Shown here piece by piece: positions 1 to 6,439 of a stretch of DNA of 6,929 nucleotides (positions are counted from its first letter, which is position 1; every line of letters starts with the position of its first letter). The notes beneath the pieces are model-generated. The model made no database searches, had not been told where the DNA came from, and was given only the letters and a program-made list of their open reading frames with translations. The position numbers and the translations under genes are program-made. Origin of the DNA: Candidatus Aerophobota bacterium (GTDB lineage: Bacteria > Aerophobota > Aerophobia > Aerophobales > JAGGXI01); the NCBI GenBank assembly GCA_021163155.1, contig JAGGXI010000105.1, positions 1 through 6,929 on the forward strand, read 5' to 3'.

Positions 1-242
1 GCATCTTTTTTTATTTCTCGAACAAATCTTCCTCTGCCTGGCCTACTTTTAATTAAACCTCTCGATTCTAAAACTCTAAAGGCTTCCCTTAAAGAGGCCC
101 TACCAATAGAAAGCTTTTCAGCAAGTTCTCTTTCTGAAGGAAGTTTATCTCCCGGTTTTAATTCATTATTTTTAATTAAATTCACAATCTGTTTTATTAC
201 ATTTTCATACAAACGAACAGAAGTAACCTCTTTGAATATCAT
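1..242 (-). CDS. GntR/FadR-family transcriptional regulator, N-terminal part (runs off the window)
   Basis: These 80 codons encode the DNA-binding half of a GntR-family repressor or activator. The translation begins MIFKEVTSVRLYENVIKQIV and contains the family's typical winged helix: an entry helix, then LKPGDKLPSERELAEKLSIG, then the recognition helix region RASLREAFRVLESRGLIKSR and the wing GRGRFV. The segment PGDKLPSERELAE followed by SLREAFRVLE is diagnostic of GntR proteins, and the form is closest to the FadR subgroup. The effector-binding domain (FCD-type in FadR relatives) lies outside the window, so the ligand cannot be judged. The ATG at 242 is preceded by AGAGGTG about 7 bases upstream, which supports this start. 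It lies downstream of the Liv cluster on the same strand, so it may regulate that cluster, but this is inferred from position only. Confidence 0.9.
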   Translation of the reverse strand, partial: MIFKEVTSVRLYENVIKQIVNLIKNNELKPGDKLPSERELAEKLSIGRASLREAFRVLESRGLIKSRPGRGRFVREIKKD

Positions 243-307
243 ATTCACCTCTTAATTGGATAGATAGCAATAAATAATTAAATAATAGGCGACTGAGTAA
301 CCCATTT

Positions 308-313
308 ATTATA
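308..313 (-). promoter_or_regulatory. Candidate -10 box for the GntR-family gene
   Basis: Read on the minus strand, these bases are a perfect TATAAT, about 65 bases upstream of the regulator's start codon. No convincing -35 hexamer sits 16-18 bases upstream; the best is TTTAAG. The background is very AT-rich, so a chance match is quite possible. The stretch from here to the start codon holds no further ORF and no clear palindromic operator. Confidence 0.3.
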
Positions 314-317
314 AATA

Positions 318-352
318 AAAAGAAAAAACTCCTTAAAAAATAAGTTTTTTTC
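318..352 (-). terminator. Weak AT-rich rho-independent terminator candidate
   Basis: On the minus strand, GAAAAAAACTT can pair with AAGGAGTTTTTTC across a T-rich loop, leaving a GA bulge. A run of T residues follows. It sits directly after the stop codon of the small helix-turn-helix gene and before the GntR gene, where a terminator would be expected. The stem is almost all A-T, so folding would be weak and the call is tentative. Confidence 0.35.
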
Positions 353-353
353 T

Positions 354-646
354 TTAAAAATCTTTAGTTGTTCTTCTTATCTTTTTTACTCGAAGTCTTA
401 CTGCCTTATAGCTTAAACTCAATTTTTCTGCAATCTCATTAAGACTATTTCCTTCTAAAAGCAACCCATAAGTCTCTTTTAATCTTGAACTCATCTTTTC
501 TCCAATAATCCTTTTTAAATCCTCTGTTATTACTATCTCATAAGGATCTAGAGACTTATCGGGAATATCTAAAACAATTTCTCCCTTCCGTTATAGTAGG
601 GGAATCTCTCTTTCTTGATTATCTCTCTTTTTTTGGGGGGATACAT
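354..646 (-). pseudogene. Small sigma-70 region 4-like helix-turn-helix protein, split by a frameshift
   Basis: An ATG at 646, two bases after the livF stop, opens a reading frame beginning MYPPKKREIIKKERFPYYNG that soon hits a stop. The next frame then continues as IVLDIPDKSLDPYEIVITED and LKETYGLLLEGNSLNEIAEK, followed by LSLSYKAVRLRVKKIRR, and ends at 354. The latter part resembles the sigma-70 region 4 / LuxR-type helix-turn-helix, with the pattern SLNEIAEKLSLSYKAVRLRV. Adding one A to the AAA run at 578-580 would restore a continuous protein of 97 residues. An AGGA lies upstream of the ATG, inside the livF end. Alternatively, translation may restart at the ATG at 494, which has GGAG five bases upstream and would give a 46-residue HTH peptide. 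No sigma region 2 is visible, so this is not a full sigma factor. The partner and target are unknown. Confidence 0.6.
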
Positions 647-648
647 AT

Positions 649-1353
649 CTATATTCCTAAATAAGCCTTCCTCACATGTTTATTATTCAAAAGCTCCTTC
701 CCTTTCCCTTCTAAAACAATTTTGCCATTTTCAAGAACATACCCTTTATTAGATATAGAAAGGGAATGAAAAATATTTTGTTCAACTAAAAGAACAGTAA
801 TTCCTTTTTTATTAATCTCCTTTGCTATTTCAAAGACTTGCTTTACCAATTTAGGTGCTAAACCAAGAGAAGGCTCATCAAACATTAACAGCTTAGGTAT
901 ACTCATCACTCCCCGGGCAACAGCTAACATCTGTCGCTCTCCTCCACTTAGAGTTCCCGCCAGTTGATTTTTTCTTTCTTTTAAAGCAGGAAGAAGCTCA
1001 AATACTATATCAAGGTTCTCTTTCTTTCTCCCCCTTGCCTTACGAGTGTAAGCTCCTAATTCAAGATTCTCTAACACCGTCATACGGGGGAAAATATGTC
1101 TTCCTTCAGGAACTTGAATAATTCCCTGCTCAACAATTTGATGAGGCGGAAGACTTTCCGTCCTCTTCCCCAAAAACTCAATTGTCCCTGATGAACAACG
1201 AAGAATACCAGATATAGTATTAAGGAGGGTACTTTTGCCGGCACCGTTAGAACCAACAATTGAAACTATATCTCCTTCCCTTACGTCAAGGGAAACATCA
1301 AACAAAGCCTGGACATCATCATAACAGGTATTTATGTTGTTTAATTTAAGCAC
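649..1353 (-). CDS. livF: LivF-type ATP-binding protein of a branched-chain/hydrophobic amino acid ABC importer
   Basis: This 234-residue cytoplasmic ATPase has the usual LivF length. It energises the importer by pairing with the LivG domain encoded just upstream. Visible motifs in order are Walker A GSNGAGKST (34-42), the Q-loop in IIQVPEGR (Q80), the ABC signature LSGGERQ (135-141) and Walker B LLMFDEPS (155-162) with catalytic E160. The switch position reads LLVEQN, with Gln in place of His, which is normal for LivF. The C-terminus ENGKIVLEGKGKELLNN followed by VRKAYLG is also typical. The start is GTG at 1353, with GGGGAGGAG close upstream. It overlaps the end of the LivM-LivG gene by 8 bases, so the two are very probably translationally coupled. 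Substrate specificity lies in the binding protein, so leucine/isoleucine/valine transport is not proven. Confidence 0.95.
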   Translation of the reverse strand: MLKLNNINTCYDDVQALFDVSLDVREGDIVSIVGSNGAGKSTLLNTISGILRCSSGTIEFLGKRTESLPPHQIVEQGIIQVPEGRHIFPRMTVLENLELGAYTRKARGRKKENLDIVFELLPALKERKNQLAGTLSGGERQMLAVARGVMSIPKLLMFDEPSLGLAPKLVKQVFEIAKEINKKGITVLLVEQNIFHSLSISNKGYVLENGKIVLEGKGKELLNNKHVRKAYLGI

Positions 1354-3151
1354 GATACTCCTCCCCTAAATAGGCATCAATAACCTTTTTATTCTTGGAT
1401 ACTTCCGCTGGTGTACCCTCATTTATCTTTTCCCCATAATTAAGAACAACTATTCGATCAGAAAGACTCATAATAGCTTTCATTACATGTTCAATGATAA
1501 ATAAGGTAATACCCTGCTCGTGTATCTTCCTAATAAGTTCAATTATATCTTCAGTCTCTTTTGGATTTAAACCAGCCATCGTCTCATCCAATAATAAAAG
1601 CTCTGGATGAGTGGCTAAAGCTCTACCGAGTTCTAATCTTTTTCGGTCAGCGATAGTCAAATTTGCTGCAAGAGAATCCTGGTGATCCAGAAGCCCAATA
1701 AAACTCAATATTCTTTTTGATCTCTCTCTAACCTCTGTCGTTTTTTTAGATTGGCTAAAAGCGCCTATCATTACATTTTCAAGAACTGTCATTTTACTAA
1801 AAGGTTTAACCAATTGGAAAGTTCTTCCAATATGTTTTACACAAATCTTATGAGGGGGTCGAAGACCTGTAATTGTTTCTCCTTTAAATTTAACAGTTCC
1901 GGAATCGGGTAACAAAAATCCTGTAATTAAATTAAAGATGGTCGTCTTACCGGCTCCATTGGGGCCGATTAAACCAAGAATCTCTCCTTTTTTAACCTCA
2001 AAGCTTACCTCTTTAACTGCGACTAACCCCTTAAAGTTCTTGTGCAACCCTTTTACTTCTAAAATATTAGATCCTTTATCTCTATCTAAACCTGTAATTT
2101 TAAATGTATTGATAGGAAGAGAAACATTACTCACTTTCGAGGGCACCTTAGTACCAGGTAGCTTTTTCAAAACCAATTTGTATCCAACATCCAGCCATCT
2201 CATAATTCCTTGAGGAAAATAAATGACTGCTATAATTAATATAATAGCATACACCACAAAATTAAAACCAGTTAATCCTCCAAACCAACCTCGAAGAAGC
2301 GAGTCTAACGGAGTTAAAATAAATGACCCGATGATCGGCCCTATAATAGTCCCTAAACCTCCAATTATAGAGAGAAGAACAAGCTGTATAGAAAAAGACA
2401 AACTAAAAACAGAGGTGGGGTCGATAAACAGAAGATACTGAGCATAAAATGTACCTCCTATACCAGTGAAAAAAGCACTAATCACAAAAGCAATAAGCTT
2501 ACACCGAGAAGTATTAATTCCTAGGCTCTCTGCTGCATCCTGATTTTCGCGAAGACTGATAAGATAGAATCCAAGTCTAGATTTTCTAATTATATAAGTA
2601 ATAAGAATGCTTATTAGCATTAAAGTAAGAGCAATATAAATATAAGGCGTTTTATCCCGAAATATGAAACTTCCTATCTCTGGCTTGAAAGGAATTAATA
2701 ATCCTTTACCGCCTCCAGTTAGTCCCGCCCAATAAGAAGTTACACGGCGTAATACTTCTCCTATAGATATAGTGGCTATAACAAAAAAGTGACTTTTCAG
2801 CTTAAAGCAAGGATATCCAATTACCACAGCAATAAGTACTGCCAGTCCTCCCCCAGCTAACATTCCAAGCCAAGGGGAAAAACCAAAATTCAAATATAAT
2901 ATAGAGGAAGTATAAGCACCTATACCAAAAAAAGCAGTATGGCCTAAGGAAGCTTGGCCAGCGAATCCACCAGTAAGATTCCAAGCTTCTGCTAACGCTG
3001 CAAAAAGAAATGTCATAACCAATATATCTTGATAAAAGGGATTCCGAATTAAAAGGGGAAAAACCAATAATAAGATTATTAAAATTAATGGTAAATAAAA
3101 CTTCGGATAAAATAATCTGTTACTCAAAATTTTTCTTTTGCTTACTCTCAT
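1346..3151 (-). CDS. livM/livG: LivM permease fused to LivG ATPase (single polypeptide)
   Basis: This 601-residue protein joins two normally separate importer subunits. Residues 1 to about 320 are a LivM inner-membrane permease with multiple hydrophobic helices, the hallmark AGQASLGHTAFFGIGAY (64-80) and the cytoplasmic coupling loop around AAESLGINTSRCKLIAFVIS (206-225). A linker of about 40 residues follows. The LivG ATPase (about 362-601) has Walker A GPNGAGKTT (396-404), Q-loop Q446, a signature reading LTIADRKRL (498-506), Walker B LLLLDET (518-524) with E523, and H-loop H555. The signature lacks the usual SGGQ but resembles variants I recall from LivG proteins. I chose the ATG at 3151 because AAGGAG (3165-3160) lies 8 bases upstream. 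The frame also opens at a GTG at 3178, right after the livH stop, with no visible binding site. There is no stop or frameshift between the domains. It lies between livH and livF and completes the importer. Confidence 0.93.
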   Translation of the reverse strand: MRVSKRKILSNRLFYPKFYLPLILIILLLVFPLLIRNPFYQDILVMTFLFAALAEAWNLTGGFAGQASLGHTAFFGIGAYTSSILYLNFGFSPWLGMLAGGGLAVLIAVVIGYPCFKLKSHFFVIATISIGEVLRRVTSYWAGLTGGGKGLLIPFKPEIGSFIFRDKTPYIYIALTLMLISILITYIIRKSRLGFYLISLRENQDAAESLGINTSRCKLIAFVISAFFTGIGGTFYAQYLLFIDPTSVFSLSFSIQLVLLSIIGGLGTIIGPIIGSFILTPLDSLLRGWFGGLTGFNFVVYAIILIIAVIYFPQGIMRWLDVGYKLVLKKLPGTKVPSKVSNVSLPINTFKITGLDRDKGSNILEVKGLHKNFKGLVAVKEVSFEVKKGEILGLIGPNGAGKTTIFNLITGFLLPDSGTVKFKGETITGLRPPHKICVKHIGRTFQLVKPFSKMTVLENVMIGAFSQSKKTTEVRERSKRILSFIGLLDHQDSLAANLTIADRKRLELGRALATHPELLLLDETMAGLNPKETEDIIELIRKIHEQGITLFIIEHVMKAIMSLSDRIVVLNYGEKINEGTPAEVSKNKKVIDAYLGEEYRA

Positions 3152-3159
3152 CCTCACGT

Positions 3160-3165
3160 CTCCTT
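3160..3165 (-). promoter_or_regulatory. Ribosome binding site that fixes the LivM-LivG start
   Basis: The minus strand reads AAGGAG here, 8 bases before the ATG at 3151. It lies downstream of the alternative GTG at 3178, so it supports the shorter start and a 601-residue product. Confidence 0.8.
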
Positions 3166-3178
3166 TTTGTTCTTTCAC

Positions 3179-4048
3179 TTAACTTTCCTTCAAACCCAAT
3201 AAACCAGATGGCTTAAATAGAAGTACAAGAATAACTATAGCAAAATATACACCCTGCTGAAGGTGTGGTGAAATAAAAAATCCGCTGAAACTTTCTATCA
3301 AACCAATAACAAAGCCAGCAATAAAAGCGCCGGTTAAACTGTTATATCCCCCCACTATTACTACTGCGAATGCAGTCAAACAAAAAAGCAACCCTACAGT
3401 AGGAAAAGCATAATAAATTGGCATGAGAATTGCTCCTGCTATACCTACGCAGACTGTGCCAAGACCAAAAGTAAGTTGATACATTCGGTGGACATTAATC
3501 CCCATTAATGTAGCTCCTCTTTTATCCTGGGCAATTGCACGTATAGCTTTGCCTACATATGTCTTCTTCAGGAATATCAAAAGAGCAACTGTTATTCCTG
3601 AAGCGACAATACAAGCTAATAAACGAGGAAAACTAATGCTTAATCCCCCTGATTTTATAAACCATGAAGAATAAGTAGTTTTTATCGTTCGATAAGTTGC
3701 TTTCCATAAAATAAGTGCTACATTCTGTAGAAGTATTGATAATCCCATAGTAACAAATATTTGATTAAGAGGAGGAGCGTCAAGTAAAGGTTGGATAAGA
3801 ACTCTTTGAGTAATTACACCAATTAGGAAAGAAAGTGGGATTACAATTAATAAACTAAGGTAAGGATCTATCTTAAAAAAATAGAATAGCCAATAAGTTG
3901 TATACATACCAAGCATTAAAAACTCACCGTGAGCAAAGTTAATTACTTCTACTACTCCAAAAATTAAGCAAAGTCCAATACTTACCAAAGCATATATTCC
4001 TCCCGCCAATAATCCATTAATTATTAACTGAATAATCACTCTTGACAT
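3179..4048 (-). CDS. livH: LivH-type permease of the ABC importer
   Basis: This 289-residue integral membrane protein has the family's usual length. It forms the transmembrane channel together with the LivM domain. The N-terminus carries the LivH hallmark, GLLAGGIYALVSIGLCLIFG followed by VVEVINFAHGEFLMLGMY (12-49). Six or more further hydrophobic segments follow. The ATPase-contacting loop reads AIRAIAQDKRGATLMGINV (168-186), and the conserved end is LLFKPSGLLG. The ATG at 4048 has AAGGAG about 9 bases upstream. The stop codon lies just ahead of the LivM-LivG reading region, with 27 bases between the livH stop and the preferred livM start, so both are clearly one transcriptional unit. Only 34 bases separate it from the wrecked M20 gene upstream. 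That gap holds the ribosome binding site and no convincing promoter. Confidence 0.96.
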   Translation of the reverse strand: MSRVIIQLIINGLLAGGIYALVSIGLCLIFGVVEVINFAHGEFLMLGMYTTYWLFYFFKIDPYLSLLIVIPLSFLIGVITQRVLIQPLLDAPPLNQIFVTMGLSILLQNVALILWKATYRTIKTTYSSWFIKSGGLSISFPRLLACIVASGITVALLIFLKKTYVGKAIRAIAQDKRGATLMGINVHRMYQLTFGLGTVCVGIAGAILMPIYYAFPTVGLLFCLTAFAVVIVGGYNSLTGAFIAGFVIGLIESFSGFFISPHLQQGVYFAIVILVLLFKPSGLLGLKES

Positions 4049-4082
4049 CCTTTAACTCTCCTTTTTTAATAAAAAATATAAT

Positions 4083-4947
4083 TTATTCTTTTATTTTTAT
4101 CTGACTAACTCCGCACCAGCTTACAATAAATAAACTCAGTATTTTTATAACATCAATTACTGAATCCAAATCTACTACATATTCGTTAAAACTATGCAAA
4201 AGTCCTCCTCGAGGTCCGAAAGATAAAGATAAAGAAGGAATCTTAAAAAAGAAGTAAAACGATTGTCTAATCCCCAGGGAGCTCCAATAATATCTGGTGA
4301 ATAGAGGAGAACCTCGGACGCTGTCTTTTGAAACTGCTGAATTAATGGAACTTCTATTTTCTGAATCCAGGGAATAAACCAACCAAACCATTCAATTTCT
4401 GGAGGATATTTAGACATCCAAGAATCTTCACGAGTAACTCCTCGAATAGCATTCTTCACTTCCTCTTTAACCTGTTCTATTGTCTCTGATAGAAGATAAG
4501 ATATGCGAGCCTCCAATTGGGCCCAGCCAGGCACTGTAGAAGGCCATTTTCCTGCTTTAAATGTTCCTACATTTAAATTGCAAGAGCGTCCTGTCATTTT
4601 TTCAAAAAAAGGATTATAATTGCGTTCAGCGCATTCTCTATCCAAATCTACTAAACGCTGATAGATCTTAAATAACTTACCAATAACATTAGGCTGATCC
4701 TCATTGTAAGACAAATTAGTTTCTACATAGCCAGGATGATGAACCATCTCTTTTTTGATGGAACAAGAATCTCTACTTTCAACCCTAAAAGTGAGTAAAG
4801 TTCTTCCATATATCTCTGTGCTTTTTTCTCTTCTCCTGTAACAGAAGGTATCTGCACAAATCTTCGAATAATTTCATAAATATTAGCCTTTTTCTCTTCA
4901 ACTTTTTTAAAAATTGCCTTTTTCATTTTTAAATTGGCATCATTCAT
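4083..4947 (-). pseudogene. M20-family metallopeptidase/deacylase (ArgE/DapE-like), inactivated
   Basis: Three fragments in two shifts of frame read as one protein. The N-terminal part is IYEIIRRFVQIPSVTGEEKK followed by LGLKVEILVPSKK. The middle part is MVHHPGYVETNLSYNEDQPN, continuing to the lid domain NLNVGTFKAGKWPSTVPGWA and EWFGWF. The C-terminal part is IPSLSLSFGPRGGLLHSFNE followed by YVVDLDS. These match M20 amidohydrolases, which cleave amide bonds in N-acyl amino acids or peptides using two metal ions. One extra base in the A6 run at 4751-4756 (minus strand) and one in the T6 run at 4245-4250 would restore a frame of 288 residues. Family members of this type have about 420. The missing part lies near 4665-4675, where NVIGKLF runs straight into KIYQRLVDLDREC. 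It would have held the HxD, Asp and Glu-Glu metal and catalytic residues. Only the C-terminal ligand His (in HSFNEY) remains. The ATG at 4947 has AAGGAG 9 bases upstream. Confidence 0.85.
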
Positions 4948-4982
4948 TACATTTTTCTCCTTAGCTGTAAGAGGCTTAATGA

Positions 4983-5013
4983 TAAAAACAGAGGGGGAAT
5001 TTCCCCCCTCTGT
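4983..5013 (-). terminator. Strong rho-independent terminator after the binding-protein gene
   Basis: On the minus strand, ACAGAGGGGG pairs perfectly with CCCCCTCTGT across a loop of six bases (GAAATT), giving a 10-base-pair stem, and TTTTT follows. It starts about 23 bases after the binding-protein stop codon. Most transcripts from the upstream promoter should end here, with read-through supplying the membrane components. Confidence 0.92.
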
Positions 5014-5035
5014 AGACAGATTGCTTATTCCCAAC

Positions 5036-6301
5036 TTACTTTATTGTTTTTCCCTTTTCTCTCTCCTCCCATGTTGGTAGTGGAAGCTGCAATTTGTGTC
5101 CTTTCACTGCTGCTTCAGAAGGCCATGTTGTCCACATTTCTCCACCTTGCCATTGAATCACTACACACTTAGCCTTTACATTTTGACCTGTATCAGGATT
5201 AAACTTAACCCCAAAACCAGCTACTGTTTTTGGAATATCTATACTTAAGGCAGCTTTACGAACAGCATCGGGATCTGTAGAACCAGCCTTCTGGAGAATA
5301 TCCCATAGTACCATAGTACCTGTATAAGTTATAAGAGGATATACTGACGTAAGCTTATGTCCATATTCTTTCTTATATCTCTCTGCAAATTCCTTTATAC
5401 CTACAGCATAATCAGGATTCACTGCTTGAGGCGGAGGACAGTAAGATACAACCATATGTCCATTAACGTCATCCCCTAAAGATTTCACATATTCTGCTGT
5501 AGTAGCTCCCTCACCAGTGGGACATAAATAAGCTTTCACATTAAAATCTAAATCTTTTGCCTGACGCCAAAATAATACCTCTTGTGACAAATGAGCTGAG
5601 AGTAATAAAAGATCAGGGTTAGCAGCCTTGAGTTTCATTATTAAAGAGGATAAATCTACAGCGTTAGGATCAAAAGTTCCTATATATACAACGTTTTTTA
5701 ATCCTAATTTTTTACATATCTTTTTCGCACCATCCAACGCATTTGTTCCATAAACTGTATCTTCAGCTACAATTGCTATACGCAATTTCTCTGGTTTTAT
5801 ACCTAATTTTGGGCATACTGTATCTATTATTATCATCCCTGCATATTTACTATAATAAGAGGCTTCCGCATTTGTTCTAAAAAGATATTTAAGCCCTCGC
5901 GCTGTTATTGTATCTGAATTAGCCGATGTTTCCCAATAAATTTTTTTATATCTTTCGGCCACTTGAGTAGCAGCATATGAACGACTACTAGCAGCTGTTC
6001 CAATAATAATATCTACACCTTCTTTAGTAATAAGTCGCTCAGCTTCAGCCATAGCAATTTTTGGATCAACTGCATCACCTTTAACATATACTATCTTCTT
6101 CCCCCAAAGTCCTCCTTTATCGTTTTGTACAAGTCTTGCTATTTCTGTCCCTTCTCTACAATCAATGCCTACTCTCGCTGCATTGCCCGTTACAGGAAAT
6201 AGATTTCCTATTTTTACTGTTTCTGTTGCTTCTACCACTGAAAAAGAGAATAATGTTAAAAGTGTTACCATTACACTTATTCGCTTAATGTTTTTTTTCA
6301 T
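5036..6301 (-). CDS. Periplasmic substrate-binding protein of the Liv/HAAT ABC family (LivJ/LivK-like)
   Basis: This 421-residue protein binds the transported ligand outside the membrane and delivers it to LivH and LivM. The N-terminus MKKNIKRISVMVTLLTLFSF followed by SVVEA is a signal peptide, probably cut after A25. There is no lipobox cysteine, so the mature protein should be soluble in a periplasm. The mature part follows the type I two-lobe fold of Peripla_BP_6 proteins: VKIGNLFPVTGNAARVG (29-45), GVDIIIGTAASSRSYA (95-110), then YWETSANSD (122-130), where ligand-backbone contacts usually fall. Next come RIAIVAEDTVYGTNALDGAK (174-193) and PDLLLLSAH (229-237). Its length is normal for the larger members. 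The ATG at 6301 has AAGGAG 11 bases upstream. It has its own promoter and terminator. The ligand is unknown; amino acids, short amides and peptides are all handled by this family. Confidence 0.93.
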   Translation of the reverse strand: MKKNIKRISVMVTLLTLFSFSVVEATETVKIGNLFPVTGNAARVGIDCREGTEIARLVQNDKGGLWGKKIVYVKGDAVDPKIAMAEAERLITKEGVDIIIGTAASSRSYAATQVAERYKKIYWETSANSDTITARGLKYLFRTNAEASYYSKYAGMIIIDTVCPKLGIKPEKLRIAIVAEDTVYGTNALDGAKKICKKLGLKNVVYIGTFDPNAVDLSSLIMKLKAANPDLLLLSAHLSQEVLFWRQAKDLDFNVKAYLCPTGEGATTAEYVKSLGDDVNGHMVVSYCPPPQAVNPDYAVGIKEFAERYKKEYGHKLTSVYPLITYTGTMVLWDILQKAGSTDPDAVRKAALSIDIPKTVAGFGVKFNPDTGQNVKAKCVVIQWQGGEMWTTWPSEAAVKGHKLQLPLPTWEEREKGKTIK

Positions 6302-6348
6302 TTTTATTTGTTCTCCTTTTATAAAATCGTAAATCTTTGCTTTGTATT

Positions 6349-6370
6349 TTAAATCATCACCCCCTCCTTA
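6349..6370 (-). promoter_or_regulatory. Strong Shine-Dalgarno with a two-codon ORF in the binding-protein leader
   Basis: The minus strand reads TAAGGAGGGGGTG and then ATG ATT TAA (ATG at 6357, stop at 6351-6349). This is a near-perfect ribosome binding site serving a minimal start-stop reading frame, about 50 bases before the real start at 6301. It could load ribosomes on the leader or be an attenuating element, but it may be incidental in purine-rich leader sequence. Confidence 0.4.
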
Positions 6371-6392
6371 TTTTTAGCTTTCCTTTCTCAGA

Positions 6393-6421
6393 ATACTATA
6401 ATTTATCTAAATTAATATCAA
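6393..6421 (-). promoter_or_regulatory. Sigma-70-type promoter for the binding-protein gene
   Basis: On the minus strand, TTGATA (6421-6416) and TAGTAT (6398-6393) are separated by exactly 17 bases, matching the consensus at 5 of 6 and 4 of 6 positions. Transcription would start near 6386 and leave a leader of about 85 bases. It sits just after the aminotransferase stop, so the binding-protein gene need not depend on read-through from upstream. Confidence 0.6.
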
Positions 6422-6439
6422 AAAGCATTTTCCAGTTGT

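Noticed and set aside
243-320. Operator-like AT-rich symmetry near TAAATAATTAAATAATA
   Set aside because: The symmetry is imperfect and expected by chance in such AT-rich sequence; no FadR-like operator could be recognised.
1938-2441. Plus-strand open frames of 91 and 72 codons
   Set aside because: They are antisense to the well-supported LivM-LivG gene, have low-complexity composition and show no recognisable motif.
2802-2984. Minus-strand 60-codon frame
   Set aside because: It is an alternative frame inside the LivM domain, where the real frame carries the conserved GQASLGH motif.
3152-3178. GTG start at 3178 adding 9 residues to the LivM-LivG protein
   Set aside because: It has no visible ribosome binding site, and the extra codons contain the AAGGAG that serves the ATG at 3151.
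4083-4391. Independent small protein in this frame
   Set aside because: Its first half is meaningless out-of-frame sequence; only the second half carries the M20 C-terminus, so it is part of the pseudogene.
4948-5034. Longer N-terminus for the M20 remnant, beginning near 5034
   Set aside because: It would run through the terminator hairpin and lacks a ribosome binding site. The ATG at 4947 has AAGGAG at good spacing, and family similarity begins after it.
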